Below are positions 42,044 through 51,143 of a stretch of 64,000 bases of DNA, in pieces. Position 1 is the first letter of the stretch. Each line of letters starts with the position of its first letter. The position numbers were made by a program, and so were the translations under genes. A model generated the notes under the pieces. It made no database searches. It was given only the letters and a program-made list of their open reading frames with translations, and had not been told where the DNA came from. The DNA lies in assembly GCF_025566985.1 (NCBI RefSeq), contig NZ_JAOQJD010000011.1, positions 1 through 64,000 of the forward strand, given 5' to 3'. The stretch comes from Aedoeadaptatus acetigenes (GTDB lineage Bacteria; Bacillota; Clostridia; Tissierellales; Peptoniphilaceae).

Positions 42044-42279
42044 GCTTTATCCTCGGGGAGAAGTTTTTCCGCTTCGTCGAGCAGACGAAGGATTTCGGAT
42101 TCCATGCGCTTGATTTCATCTTCCAAGGTCGCGGGATCGAAGCCCAGGGCTTTGATTTTTTCGTTTAATTCCTTTTCTTCCCGCTCCAGCTCTTCCATGC
42201 GCCACTCGGCGCGTTTGCGCGTGTCCTTTGCCTGCTCGTAGCGCTGATTTAATTCGCTGATCCGTTGTTCTAAATTCAT
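42040..42279 (-). CDS. Small coiled-coil protein of the Rad50-like operon
   Basis: 79 residues, almost entirely helical and charged (QRISELNQRYEQAKDTRKRA, ELEREEKELNEKIKAL, LEDEIKRMESEILRLLDEAE). There is no known domain. It sits between the two Rad50-like halves, one base after the first and overlapping the second by four bases, with its own GGAGG site. It may supply part of the missing return arm of the coiled coil. Function unknown. Confidence 0.7.
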   Translation of the reverse strand: MNLEQRISELNQRYEQAKDTRKRAEWRMEELEREEKELNEKIKALGFDPATLEDEIKRMESEILRLLDEAEKLLPEDKA

Positions 42280-42280
42280 C

Positions 42281-43720
42281 CTAATCCTCCAAACTATGCT
42301 TAATGGCGTGCAGGGCCCCATCGTCTATGGGCTGTTTACACAAAGGGCAGGTGCCGGCCTCGGAAAGGCCGTTTAAGTACGCGTCCATGGCCCGTCGATC
42401 GTCGTCGACGAAGCGGGAAAGATCGGCCGAAAGCTTTTCTTTTTCATGATTGAGCCTTTTTTGTTCCTGTAAAAGAGCATGAAGGGATCGATCTTTTTCC
42501 AGTGCTTCCGTCATTTGACCGTTTAGTTTCTCCAGGCCGTCCAATTGACTGAAGCGAGCCAGGAAGGCTTCCCCCATTTTTATTCGCGCGTTTAATTCCT
42601 GAAAAGCCGCCAGCAAACTTCTGTAATCGATGAGCTTATTGTACTTCTTTTGAACTTCCATGGATAGAATGGCACCGAGGCCTTTTGTCGCATCCAGAAT
42701 CTTCTGATTTGTCGTTTTCGCCTTTTGAGCTGCTGCGAGGGAAAGATACAGGGGTAGAATATTGTCGTAGGTATTTTTAACTTCCCTCATTTCGCGAACC
42801 TTCTCCCGAAGCGTCTCCACATTTTCGTAATTTTCAAGCACCGATGCGGTGGTCTTCCGATTGAATGCATTTTGTTTAAACAGATCTGAGAGGAGGCGCT
42901 CCCTGCCGTATTGACTTACCTTGTTTTGCAGGGAGGAAATATTTTCTCCCAATAGATCCAGTACGGCGTAGCGCTTTAAGATGTCTTCCGCCTTCCGCCG
43001 ATTTTCTCTGATGGAGATGCGTTCTTGCCTATACGCCTCTGCCAATTCCATCTTTTCCCGAAGGTCCGATACGGCAAAAAGGATTTCGCTCACTTTTTCC
43101 CGAACGGCGATTTCCTCGTCCAAATCCGAAAAGGCTTTGAGGGAATCTTCCGTTTCCTGTAAATCGGCCTCGAGCATCTCCCGGCGTATGGCGATTTGTT
43201 TTTTGTCGCGAAGGGTGTCACGCATGGTTTCGTCTAACAAATCCACGCCCACCATGCGTCCGATGGCCTGGGCCTTGTATGCGTCGGTTTCCTGAAGGAG
43301 AAAGGGCCCGTCCAGTTGATCGGAAAAGTTCAGAGGCAGGGATTTTTTATCGTCCAGCATAACCTTTTTAATTCCGATCGCTTCTTCGATTTCAGCGGGT
43401 ACGTTTTTTCCGAAGCCCTCGAAGATCAACTCTTCTTCACCCGGTTGTCGCAAAATGTATTGATTCTTCGAGCGAGTGCGTTTGCGCTCCACTTCCACCT
43501 TGTTTTGAAAGCGGACAGTGACGGATACCTCCGACTCTCCTTCACGCACGAATTCCACGCCGGAGGGATCGTTAAACATGTTCCAACGCAGGGCCCGCAT
43601 GATCGCTGTCTTGCCGCTGTCTGAAGGGCCTACGATGACATTGACGCCTTTAGAAAGAGAAAGTTCGGAGTACATGTGGGATTGAAAATTCACGAGAATG
43701 ATTTTTTCGATGGAATTCAA
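42281..43720 (-). CDS. SbcC/Rad50-like ATPase, N-terminal head plus coiled coil and zinc-hook-like end
   Basis: 479 residues. The N-terminal lobe begins IEKIILVNFQSH and has Walker A GPSDSGKT at 31-38. From about 160 to 450 the chain is long heptad-like helix. CPLC at 458-461 resembles the zinc hook at the tip of Rad50 arms. The protein then ends 18 residues later, where a normal Rad50 would turn back into a descending arm and the C-terminal lobe. Those parts are encoded separately downstream. It overlaps the SbcD-like gene by four bases. Confidence 0.82.
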   Translation of the reverse strand: MNSIEKIILVNFQSHMYSELSLSKGVNVIVGPSDSGKTAIMRALRWNMFNDPSGVEFVREGESEVSVTVRFQNKVEVERKRTRSKNQYILRQPGEEELIFEGFGKNVPAEIEEAIGIKKVMLDDKKSLPLNFSDQLDGPFLLQETDAYKAQAIGRMVGVDLLDETMRDTLRDKKQIAIRREMLEADLQETEDSLKAFSDLDEEIAVREKVSEILFAVSDLREKMELAEAYRQERISIRENRRKAEDILKRYAVLDLLGENISSLQNKVSQYGRERLLSDLFKQNAFNRKTTASVLENYENVETLREKVREMREVKNTYDNILPLYLSLAAAQKAKTTNQKILDATKGLGAILSMEVQKKYNKLIDYRSLLAAFQELNARIKMGEAFLARFSQLDGLEKLNGQMTEALEKDRSLHALLQEQKRLNHEKEKLSADLSRFVDDDRRAMDAYLNGLSEAGTCPLCKQPIDDGALHAIKHSLED

Positions 43721-44697
43721 AGGATACTCCTCCTCTCCTGAACTTCGGCGATACGCTTCATGGCTTCTTTTTTTATGGCAGGATCCAAATTTTCGTTAGC
43801 GGAGATGTCGGCCAGGAGATCGAAGAAGTTTATGCGGTCGTAATTTCCCGAGCGGTCGATGGATTCCTTAAATTCCGCCAATTCCTGCCTCTTAAATTTA
43901 TGCATCTCGATTTCCCTTCGGTCCAAGACCTCGGGGCCCGGCAAGGCGGATCTTAAATCCCGCACCTCGATGGCAGCCTTGTTCTTTTTCACGTCGATAA
44001 GAACGATCTTGGGCCGCCGTTTCAGCTCTTTCATGGAATTTGAAATCCGAACCATGGCGCCGGGATTGAGAAATGATTTTCCGTCTACTTCCGTCAGCGG
44101 AAAACCGTCGTGTAAGTGGCCGCACAAAGTTAAATCGGCTTTTGTATCTTTAATGTCGTCGATGGTCGTATGGGAAAACATAGCCCTTACCTCGCCGGCC
44201 ATTAAAAAGCCGTGAACCAGATGAATGGCATAGTCCGTATCGGGATCTCGTTCATCGACGATGTAAAGATGCCGGTTTTCCTGCCGATCCAGACCGTACA
44301 TATAGGGGGATCCGCTTAACTGAACCGTGGTCTCCTCGTCTTTTAAAAGGATTCTCCGGTGGTTAATTAAATGAATGATGCCTAAGGTGTCCAAAAGTCC
44401 CATCATGGTCCTGGGCAGTGTGACGGGGTTGTGGCCGTAGATGTCGTGATTGCCGCTGATGGCATATATGGGCGCGGAGAATCCCTTTAAAATAGGAATG
44501 ATCTCGTTCATTACGGAAATGGAAACGTCCGGGCGATCGAAAAGATCGCCGCCGTGTAAAATATAATCCACCGATTCTTCCCGCGCCACGGATTGAATTT
44601 CCTGTAATTTAATTTTGACCGTATGGAAAAACGAATCCGTTCTGGATTTCGGATTCGTTCCTCGAATATGACTATCTGTGAAGTACAGGAATTTCAA
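43717..44697 (-). CDS. SbcD/Mre11-like metallophosphoesterase nuclease
   Basis: 326 residues. The calcineurin-like metal-binding motifs are present in order: FTDSHIRG (Asp, His), HGGDLFDRPD, SGNHDIYG, VHGF and CGHLHDG. In Mre11/SbcD these bind two Mn ions for DNA end processing. The C-terminal helices (MHKFKRQELAEFKESID...) would dock on the Rad50-like coiled coil. Start is TTG 44697 giving MKFLYFTDSH, eight bases after GGAGG that overlaps the recA stop. Directly downstream of recA, so recombination and end resection are coupled. Confidence 0.87.
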   Translation of the reverse strand: MKFLYFTDSHIRGTNPKSRTDSFFHTVKIKLQEIQSVAREESVDYILHGGDLFDRPDVSISVMNEIIPILKGFSAPIYAISGNHDIYGHNPVTLPRTMMGLLDTLGIIHLINHRRILLKDEETTVQLSGSPYMYGLDRQENRHLYIVDERDPDTDYAIHLVHGFLMAGEVRAMFSHTTIDDIKDTKADLTLCGHLHDGFPLTEVDGKSFLNPGAMVRISNSMKELKRRPKIVLIDVKKNKAAIEVRDLRSALPGPEVLDRREIEMHKFKRQELAEFKESIDRSGNYDRINFFDLLADISANENLDPAIKKEAMKRIAEVQERRSIL

Positions 44698-44700
44698 CGA

Positions 44701-45738
44701 CTATTCCTCCTCGGAAGGTTCGCCTGCCTCGTTTTCGTTGCTGTGTTTGTTGCCCAGTTTGTAGTGAATGCGGACTTTTTCGTCGATTTCGTCTAAGAGA
44801 TCGGCATTTTCCTGTAAATAGGCCTTGGAATTTTCGCGCCCCTGACCGAGTTTGACGTCGCCATAGCCGAACCAGGAACCGGATTTTTCCACGATGCCCG
44901 CTTCCACGGCGGCATCCAAAATAGAGCCCACTTTGGAAATGCCCGTGCCGTACATAATATCGAATTCCGCCTTTTTAAAGGGGGGCGCTACTTTGTTTTT
45001 CACGACCTTCACGCGGACGCGGTTACCGATAATTTCATCGCCTTTTTTCAAGCTGTCTATGCGGCGAATATCCATGCGCACGGAAGTGAAGAATTTCAGG
45101 GCGCGGCCGCCGGTGGTGGTTTCCGGATTGCCGAACATGACGCCGATTTTTTCGCGCAATTGATTGATGAAAATTACGGATGCCTTGGATTTGCTGATGG
45201 CGCCTGTTAATTTTCTGAGCCCTTGGCTCATGAGCCGAGCCTGCAGACCCATATGGCTGTCTCCCATTTCGCCTTCGATTTCCGCTTTCGGCACCAGTGC
45301 CGCCACGGAGTCTACGACGATTAAATCCACGGCATTGCTCCTGACCAAGCTTTCGGTAATTTCGAGGGCCTGTTCCCCGGTGTCCGGTTGAGAGATGATT
45401 AAATTTTCCGTATCGACGCCCAGATTCTTGCTGTACTGAGGGTCGAGAGCGTGTTCCGCGTCAATAAAAGCCGCCGTGCCGCCGAGCTTTTGCGCTTCGG
45501 CGATCATGTGCAGGGCCAGTGTGGTCTTACCGGAAGATTCGGGGCCGTAAATTTCGATGATGCGGCCTCTGGGGATGCCGCCGATTCCCAAGGCGATATC
45601 CAAACTTAAGGCGCCGGTGGGAATGGATTCGATGTTTAAATTGGCGTTTTCGCCCAGGCGCATAATGGCGCCTTTGCCGTATTCCTTCTCAATTTTCGCG
45701 ATGGCATCGTCTAATGCTTTTTTTCTACTCTCGTCCAT
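44701..45738 (-). CDS. recA: Recombinase RecA
   Basis: 345 residues: Walker A GPESSGKT (65-72), Walker B LIVVDSVAAL, the L2 region FINQLREKIGVMFGNPETT and an acidic C-terminus. Catalyses strand exchange and stimulates LexA cleavage. It overlaps cinA by 14 bases and has no promoter of its own that I can see; transcription probably comes from the ftsK-headed operon. Confidence 0.98.
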   Translation of the reverse strand: MDESRKKALDDAIAKIEKEYGKGAIMRLGENANLNIESIPTGALSLDIALGIGGIPRGRIIEIYGPESSGKTTLALHMIAEAQKLGGTAAFIDAEHALDPQYSKNLGVDTENLIISQPDTGEQALEITESLVRSNAVDLIVVDSVAALVPKAEIEGEMGDSHMGLQARLMSQGLRKLTGAISKSKASVIFINQLREKIGVMFGNPETTTGGRALKFFTSVRMDIRRIDSLKKGDEIIGNRVRVKVVKNKVAPPFKKAEFDIMYGTGISKVGSILDAAVEAGIVEKSGSWFGYGDVKLGQGRENSKAYLQENADLLDEIDEKVRIHYKLGNKHSNENEAGEPSEEE

Positions 45739-46981
45739 GTGCCTCTCCTAACTCGTGTAATAAAATCCTCGCCAAAATGTATTTCGAACTGCGATATTGA
45801 ATCGTGGTGCGATCGTCTTTGTACATGCGGCTCTCCCGCAAGACTTCTTCTCCGTCTTTTCGAATAGAGTAAATAACCGTGCCCACATCTTTTCCCGTCG
45901 CCGATTCCGGGCCGGCCTCGCCGGTGGTGGCGACGCAGTAGGTGCTCTTCGTTTTTTCGAAAAGGCCTAGGCTCATCTCAGAAGCCACCGCTTCGGAGAC
46001 CACGGTGTCTTTTGAAATGGTGTCGGGATTTACACAGAGCAGCTTTTCCTTCACCTCGTCGCTGTAAGTGATGTAGCTTTCGTGAAGCACATTGCTTGCG
46101 CCGGCCACGGAGGTGATCATGTGGGCCATGTTTCCTCCGGTCACCGATTCGGCAAAGCTGATGGTAAACTTCTCTTCCGCCAGGCAATCAACCAAAGTTT
46201 CGAAGACGTCTCTTTCTCCGTCGCCGTAGATATACTCGGAAAAGAGTTCCCGAAGGGCGCGGAGAGCTTCTACGTATTCTTTTTCGATGATCTCGGCTTC
46301 GGCCTCGTCCTCCGCGTGGGCGATAACTTTTATTTCCACTTCTCCGGTTTTGGCAAAGGTGTTGATTTCCACGTTTTCCGTTTCGATCTTTGCCTCCCGG
46401 AACATGGACTCACATTTGGATTCGCCGATATTTACCAGACGCAAACTTGTAATGAAGTTCTTTCCGTGGACCGGATTTAGATAATTGGCTGCGATATCGT
46501 CCGCCATGGGCTCAAATTCCCGCGGCGGCCCGGGGAGCATAAAAAATTGCTTGCCTTCGTAGTTCAGCATGCATCCCGGCGCCGTTCCCTTTGGATTGGG
46601 AATGACCACGGCGCCTTCGGGAAATTCCGCTTGGCGCTTGTTGTTTTCCGTAATGTTTTTAGAAAAACTCATGGAGACATTGCGAATATAGTCCCACTGT
46701 TTTTCGTCGAAAATCAAGGGCAAGTCCAAAGCGTGGGCCAGGGCCTGTTTCGTCATGTCGTCTTGCGTCGGTCCCAATCCGCCGCAGAGAAAGATTACAT
46801 CGGACCGGGTAAGGGCCGTCTCGATGGCGTCTCGAATGGCTTCATACTTGTCCCTAACCGAGGCGTGATACTCCACATCGTAGCCGGCGTCGGTAAGTTT
46901 TTGTGACAGGTAGGGGCCATTGGTATTTAAAATGGATCCGATTAGTATTTCCGTTCCGATGGTTATGATTTCTGCTTTCAT
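45725..46981 (-). CDS. cinA: CinA family protein (putative competence/damage-inducible; NMN deamidase domain)
   Basis: 418 residues: N-terminal MoaB-like/ADP-ribose pyrophosphatase domain (EIITIGTEILIGSILNTN, FLCGGLGPTQDD, LPGPPREFEPM) and C-terminal PncC-type amidohydrolase domain (ESVTGGNMAHMITSVAGAS, VATTGEAGP). The family processes NAD breakdown products. The cinA-recA order is common in Bacillota. Confidence 0.93.
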   Translation of the reverse strand: MKAEIITIGTEILIGSILNTNGPYLSQKLTDAGYDVEYHASVRDKYEAIRDAIETALTRSDVIFLCGGLGPTQDDMTKQALAHALDLPLIFDEKQWDYIRNVSMSFSKNITENNKRQAEFPEGAVVIPNPKGTAPGCMLNYEGKQFFMLPGPPREFEPMADDIAANYLNPVHGKNFITSLRLVNIGESKCESMFREAKIETENVEINTFAKTGEVEIKVIAHAEDEAEAEIIEKEYVEALRALRELFSEYIYGDGERDVFETLVDCLAEEKFTISFAESVTGGNMAHMITSVAGASNVLHESYITYSDEVKEKLLCVNPDTISKDTVVSEAVASEMSLGLFEKTKSTYCVATTGEAGPESATGKDVGTVIYSIRKDGEEVLRESRMYKDDRTTIQYRSSKYILARILLHELGEAHGRE

Positions 46982-46989
46982 AGACGCTC

Positions 46990-47523
46990 CTATATATTTT
47001 CCAAATCCAGGACATCTTTATTCTTGATCAAGTAATCGACGCCGCTTAAAACCGTAAGCAGGACGGCGATGTAAAACAATACGACGCCGATGTTTTCGGG
47101 AATAGGCGGTGAGAATAAAAGGGCAATTAAAGATGCCAGTTGCGTAATGGTTTTGATCTTTCCGAAGGGGCTCGCGGCAATGGTTACATTGTCGGATGCG
47201 GCCAATATGCGAAAGCCCGTAATGGCCAATTCTCTGGCGACGATAATAATGACGCCCCACGCGGGAATAATGCCTTCTTCCACCAGCATGATAAAGGCCG
47301 AGATCGTGAGCACTTTATCGGCCAAGGGATCGAGAAATTTTCCGAAGGTGGTTACGAGATTGTATTTTCGGGCCAAGTGGCCGTCGAGAAAATCCGTAAA
47401 GGCTGCCACGCAAAAGACGAGCGATGCAAGAAGGCGTGTGGCCGGTGTATTTAATAAAAAAAGAATGACAAAAACCGGCACCAAAAAGAGCCGCATAATC
47501 GTCAGCTTATTTGCAATGTTCAA
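46990..47523 (-). CDS. pgsA: CDP-diacylglycerol--glycerol-3-phosphate 3-phosphatidyltransferase
   Basis: Membrane enzyme of phosphatidylglycerol synthesis. 177 residues with several transmembrane helices and the CDP-alcohol motif FTDFLDGHLARKYNLVTTFG, continuing FLDPLADK. TTG 47523 (giving NIANKLTIMRLFLVP) has AGGTGGTG five bases upstream; the GTG codons of the longer frame are part of that site. It overlaps the rimO end by 17 bases. Confidence 0.93.
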   Translation of the reverse strand: MNIANKLTIMRLFLVPVFVILFLLNTPATRLLASLVFCVAAFTDFLDGHLARKYNLVTTFGKFLDPLADKVLTISAFIMLVEEGIIPAWGVIIIVARELAITGFRILAASDNVTIAASPFGKIKTITQLASLIALLFSPPIPENIGVVLFYIAVLLTVLSGVDYLIKNKDVLDLENI

Positions 47524-48832
47524 GATAATCACCACCTAAATCATATGCCGTAGACTCGGTAATTTCAACTTTAATAAAGTCGCCGACGGCCAAATTTTCA
47601 TCCGAGTAAATCAGTACCATGCCGTCGATATCCGGCGCGTCTAAATAGCTCCTGCCGATGGCTCCGTCTTCGGTGACTTCCGTAACCAAAACTTCCAAAA
47701 CGCGGCCGATCTGTTTTTCCATGAGTTCTTCCGACTGTTCCATTTGCGCCGCCATAAAGGCCTCGACGCGGGCTTCTTTTCGATCATCGGGGACTTGATC
47801 TGCCATGGCGGAAGCCGGTGTGCCCTCCTCCCGAGAGTAAGCGAAGGCGCCGGCGCGCTCCAAGGGATAGTCGTTTAAGAAATCCAAGACCTCTTGAAAA
47901 TCCAACTCCGTCTCGCCGGGAAAGCCCAATAAGAAGGTGGAGCGTATGGCGATGTCAGGTATGGCGCGGCGAAGGCGCGTAATTAACGATTCGATGGCGC
48001 GGCGATCGGTCTTTCGATTCATTCGCTTTAAAACGGGATCCGCCACGTGTTGAATGGGAATGTCGATGTAGGGAAGAATTTTCGGGTTGTCCCGCATTTC
48101 TTCAATAAGTTCATCGTCGAAGTGATCGGGGTAGGCGTAAAGTATTCGCACCCAACGCAGGTCCTCGATGGTTCTTAATTCCTTTAACAAATCCACCAGA
48201 GCATATCTGCCGTAGAGGTCGATGCCGTAGTCCGTCGTGTTTTGGCCGATAAGAATGACCTCGCGAGTGCCCCTTTTAACGAGATGGCGGATTTCATCCA
48301 CTATATGCTCCATGGAGCGGCTGCGGTTGTTTCCCTTTAGGTAGGGAATGATGCAGTAGGCGCAGCGGTTGTTGCAGCCTTCCGAAATTTTTACGTATTC
48401 GGTAACGGACACCTCTTCCCTGCGGGCGTCTTCGATATAGTCGTTTTCAAGGGCGGCGGCATAAATAGGCTTTTCGTGGTTTTCCGCCTTTAGAATGGCC
48501 TCATTGATGGAGCGAATATGCCCCGGGCCGATGATGCCGTCGGCTTCGGGAATGGCTTCCAAAAGTTCATCGGGGTAGCGCTGGGCCAAACATCCTGCGA
48601 GGAGCAGGGTTTCCAGTTTTCCCGATTCCTTTAGTTTGGCTAAATCCAAGATTGTGTCGATGGATTCTTCCTTTGCGGCATCGATAAAGCCGCAGGTGTT
48701 GACGACGATCACCTCGGCCTCCATCACTAGATCCGTAAAGGCAAAGCGAGACTCGTCTAAGACGCCGCGCATTTGTCCGGAATCGATGTCGTTTTTGGAA
48801 CAGCCTAAGGTGACGATGGACACTTGTTTCAT
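47507..48832 (-). CDS. rimO: Ribosomal protein S12 methylthiotransferase
   Basis: Radical-SAM enzyme that methylthiolates Asp of S12. 441 residues: N-terminal cluster cysteines (TLGCSKNDIDS, NTCGFIDAAKEES, LAGCLAQRY), radical-SAM CNNRCAYC (C153, C157, C160), TRAM domain. LGCSKND and PYLKGNNRSR are RimO-type, distinguishing it from MiaB at 26.6 kb. Overlaps ftsK by four bases. Confidence 0.95.
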   Translation of the reverse strand: MKQVSIVTLGCSKNDIDSGQMRGVLDESRFAFTDLVMEAEVIVVNTCGFIDAAKEESIDTILDLAKLKESGKLETLLLAGCLAQRYPDELLEAIPEADGIIGPGHIRSINEAILKAENHEKPIYAAALENDYIEDARREEVSVTEYVKISEGCNNRCAYCIIPYLKGNNRSRSMEHIVDEIRHLVKRGTREVILIGQNTTDYGIDLYGRYALVDLLKELRTIEDLRWVRILYAYPDHFDDELIEEMRDNPKILPYIDIPIQHVADPVLKRMNRKTDRRAIESLITRLRRAIPDIAIRSTFLLGFPGETELDFQEVLDFLNDYPLERAGAFAYSREEGTPASAMADQVPDDRKEARVEAFMAAQMEQSEELMEKQIGRVLEVLVTEVTEDGAIGRSYLDAPDIDGMVLIYSDENLAVGDFIKVEITESTAYDLGGDYLEHCK

Positions 48833-51087
48833 ATGTTCTCCTGATTTTCTTTCATATTTTCGATTTGTTCTTTTGTCATGAGTAATTTTCGCGGTTTTGT
48901 GCCCTCATTGGGGCCGACAATGCCCATTTCTTCGATTTGATCCACGATTCGGGCCGCTCGTGCATAGCCTATCTTCAACTTCCGTTGAATAAAAGAGATG
49001 GAGGCCTGCTCCTGAGTCAGGATAATGTCCACGGCATCGTACAAGAGGGGATCTTCATCGGTAAAGGACTTTTGCACCTTCTTTTCCATGGTGTTCAAGG
49101 CTTCTTCGTCGTACTCCGCGTCATCCGTGTGCTTTTTCACGAACGCGAGCACATTTTCCACTTCCTGATCCGATACAAATGCCCCCTGCAGCCGCTTCGG
49201 CTTCGGAAAACTCGAGGGATAAAAGAGCATGTCCCCTTTCCCGAGAAGTTTTTCCGCCCCGGACATATCTAAAATCGTGCGGGAGTCGATGGAAGAGGAC
49301 ACGGAAAAGGCGATTCGCGAGGGAATATTTGCCTTGATGGTCCCGGTAATGACATCTACGGACGGGCGCTGAGTGGCGAGGATCAAATGGATGCCCGCCG
49401 CTCTGGCCATCTGCGCCAGGCGGGTAATGTAGTCTTCCACTTCTTTCGCCGCCACCATCATTAAATCGCTTAATTCGTCGACGACGATGACGATCTTCGG
49501 CATGGTCTTTTCCCCTGCCGCCTTCATTTTTTCGTTGTAGCCCGACACGTCGCGCACGCCGGTTTCCGCAAAGGCCTTGTAGCGCTTTTCCATTTCGTCC
49601 ACGGCCCAGGCCAGGGCGAAGGCCGCCTTCTTGGGATCCGTCACGACGGGGATCAAAAGGTGAGGAATGCCGTTGTAAATCCCGAGCTCAACGACTTTCG
49701 GGTCAATCAGGATCAGGCGCACGTCTTCCGGCGCGGATTTGTATAAAATACCCATTAATATACCGTTAATGCATACGGATTTTCCCGAGCCCGTCGCCCC
49801 TGCGATTAAAAGGTGGGGCATTTTGTCGATGGACGAAACGATGGCGTTTCCGCTAATATCTTTACCCAATGTGAGGGGAACCGATGAATCCAGGTCTTCG
49901 AATGCATCGCTTTCGATGATTTCTCTTAAATGGACGCTGTCTTTCACTTTGTTGGGTACCTCGATGCCGATGGCGCTCTTCCCCGGAATCGGCGCTTCGA
50001 TTCGTATGCCGGGGCTCGCCAAGGACAGGCTTAGATTGTCGTGAAGGGAGACGATTTTTGAGATCTTCACTCCCGGAGAGGGCTCCAATTCGTAGGACGT
50101 AATGGTGGGGCCGCGGTTAATGGCGCGCACCCGGCAATCCACATTGAAATTATCCATGACCTCTTGAATAATATCGGCATTTTTTCGAATGTCCCCGTCT
50201 CCTGCAGTGGGGCCTGCACTGGGTTTCTTTAATAATTTGATCGGCGGAAAATGGTAGATGGTTTCCTCAACTTCCGTCTGCATATCTTTTGCAAAAGCTT
50301 CTTTTTCCGATTCGTTTAATGCCTCCGCGCGCTTCGGTTGTTCCTCGGCAGCGGGGCGATAGTCGCGAATTTCAACAGGCTCTTCCCGTTTTTTTTCGGG
50401 AGCGAATTCTTTAAATGCGTCGGCACCGGAAGTGATCGGCTTCTTCGCCTTTGTCTTTTTCGTCGAAGGCTTCTTTTCCTCTCGAAGCGCGGCCTTTTCT
50501 TTTTCACTCTTAAGCTTTTCTCGTTCCGCTTTCTTTTCGCGGAAGGTGGCGGCTATTTTCTCTTTCGTCCTATCCCGACGCTCTTTCGACGGCAGGTGAT
50601 AGAGCATGAAAAATGCAATTAGAGCCAATACCGTACGGCTTCCCACGGTGCCTAAAAGGCCGACGAAGAGGCGTGCAAAATTTTCACCGAGAAAGCCCGG
50701 ATCCACATAGGGCCCGGTGAGATTTATTCGCGCGTCCCAGCTTAAGCTCGGGCGCGTCGGGTCGTAGGTAAATAAAATGGCCATGAGAAAGACCGTAAGG
50801 CCTAAGCCCAAAACCTTCATCTTGGTCTTTACGTCCCAATCGGTGATGAAAAATAAACCGATGACGAAAAGAAGGGCGCAAAAAACCGGACCGACCTTTC
50901 CGAATAAAATTCCGATGGCGGAAGAGGTCAGGTCCCCGAAAACGCCCATTTGCTCACTGTACAGGCTCAACATGGAAAGTATGGACAATATGATGATGAG
51001 GCCTCCGATCATGTAGGCCCTTTGTTGGCTCTGAGCGGCGGTCTTTTTTTTCGTGGTTTTTCTTTTTGTCGGCAAGGAAACCCTCAT
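48829..51087 (-). CDS. ftsK: DNA translocase FtsK/SpoIIIE
   Basis: 752 residues: four N-terminal membrane helices (from MIGGLIIILSILSMLSLY), a lysine-rich linker, and the motor with Walker A GATGSGKSVCINGI, Walker B KIVIVVDELSDLM and LATQRPSVDVITG. The C-terminal winged-helix gamma domain (LLYDAVDIILTQEQASISFIQRKLKIGYARA, in two parts) reads orienting sequences. It pumps chromosome DNA at the septum and in other bacteria activates Xer recombination; a Xer gene lies 9 kb away. ATG 51087 has a weak ribosome-binding site; TTG 51075 after GAGGG is an alternative. First gene of the operon running to 41381. Confidence 0.95.
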   Translation of the reverse strand: MRVSLPTKRKTTKKKTAAQSQQRAYMIGGLIIILSILSMLSLYSEQMGVFGDLTSSAIGILFGKVGPVFCALLFVIGLFFITDWDVKTKMKVLGLGLTVFLMAILFTYDPTRPSLSWDARINLTGPYVDPGFLGENFARLFVGLLGTVGSRTVLALIAFFMLYHLPSKERRDRTKEKIAATFREKKAEREKLKSEKEKAALREEKKPSTKKTKAKKPITSGADAFKEFAPEKKREEPVEIRDYRPAAEEQPKRAEALNESEKEAFAKDMQTEVEETIYHFPPIKLLKKPSAGPTAGDGDIRKNADIIQEVMDNFNVDCRVRAINRGPTITSYELEPSPGVKISKIVSLHDNLSLSLASPGIRIEAPIPGKSAIGIEVPNKVKDSVHLREIIESDAFEDLDSSVPLTLGKDISGNAIVSSIDKMPHLLIAGATGSGKSVCINGILMGILYKSAPEDVRLILIDPKVVELGIYNGIPHLLIPVVTDPKKAAFALAWAVDEMEKRYKAFAETGVRDVSGYNEKMKAAGEKTMPKIVIVVDELSDLMMVAAKEVEDYITRLAQMARAAGIHLILATQRPSVDVITGTIKANIPSRIAFSVSSSIDSRTILDMSGAEKLLGKGDMLFYPSSFPKPKRLQGAFVSDQEVENVLAFVKKHTDDAEYDEEALNTMEKKVQKSFTDEDPLLYDAVDIILTQEQASISFIQRKLKIGYARAARIVDQIEEMGIVGPNEGTKPRKLLMTKEQIENMKENQENI

Positions 51088-51091
51088 TTCT

Positions 51092-51105
51092 CAAATATAT
51101 GTTCG
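51092..51105. promoter_or_regulatory. LexA-like box at the ftsK-recA operon start
   Basis: On the - strand CGAACATATATTTG matches CGAACRNRYGTTYG at 13 of 14 positions. It lies 5-19 bases past the -10, over the expected transcription start. Confidence 0.62.
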
Positions 51106-51110
51106 GATTT

Positions 51111-51119
51111 ATTATAACA
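51111..51119 (-). promoter_or_regulatory. Extended -10 promoter of the ftsK operon
   Basis: TGTTATAAT on the - strand, 24 bases before ATG 51087; the -35 is poor. Confidence 0.6.
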
Positions 51120-51143
51120 TAATTCCCGCCTCTCTACCTAATT

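Noticed and set aside
41381..43720. A single sbcC gene broken by sequencing errors
   Set aside because: Each of the three frames has its own ribosome-binding site and tight start/stop overlap, and the middle part is too short to be the missing descending arm; two errors placed exactly so are unlikely.
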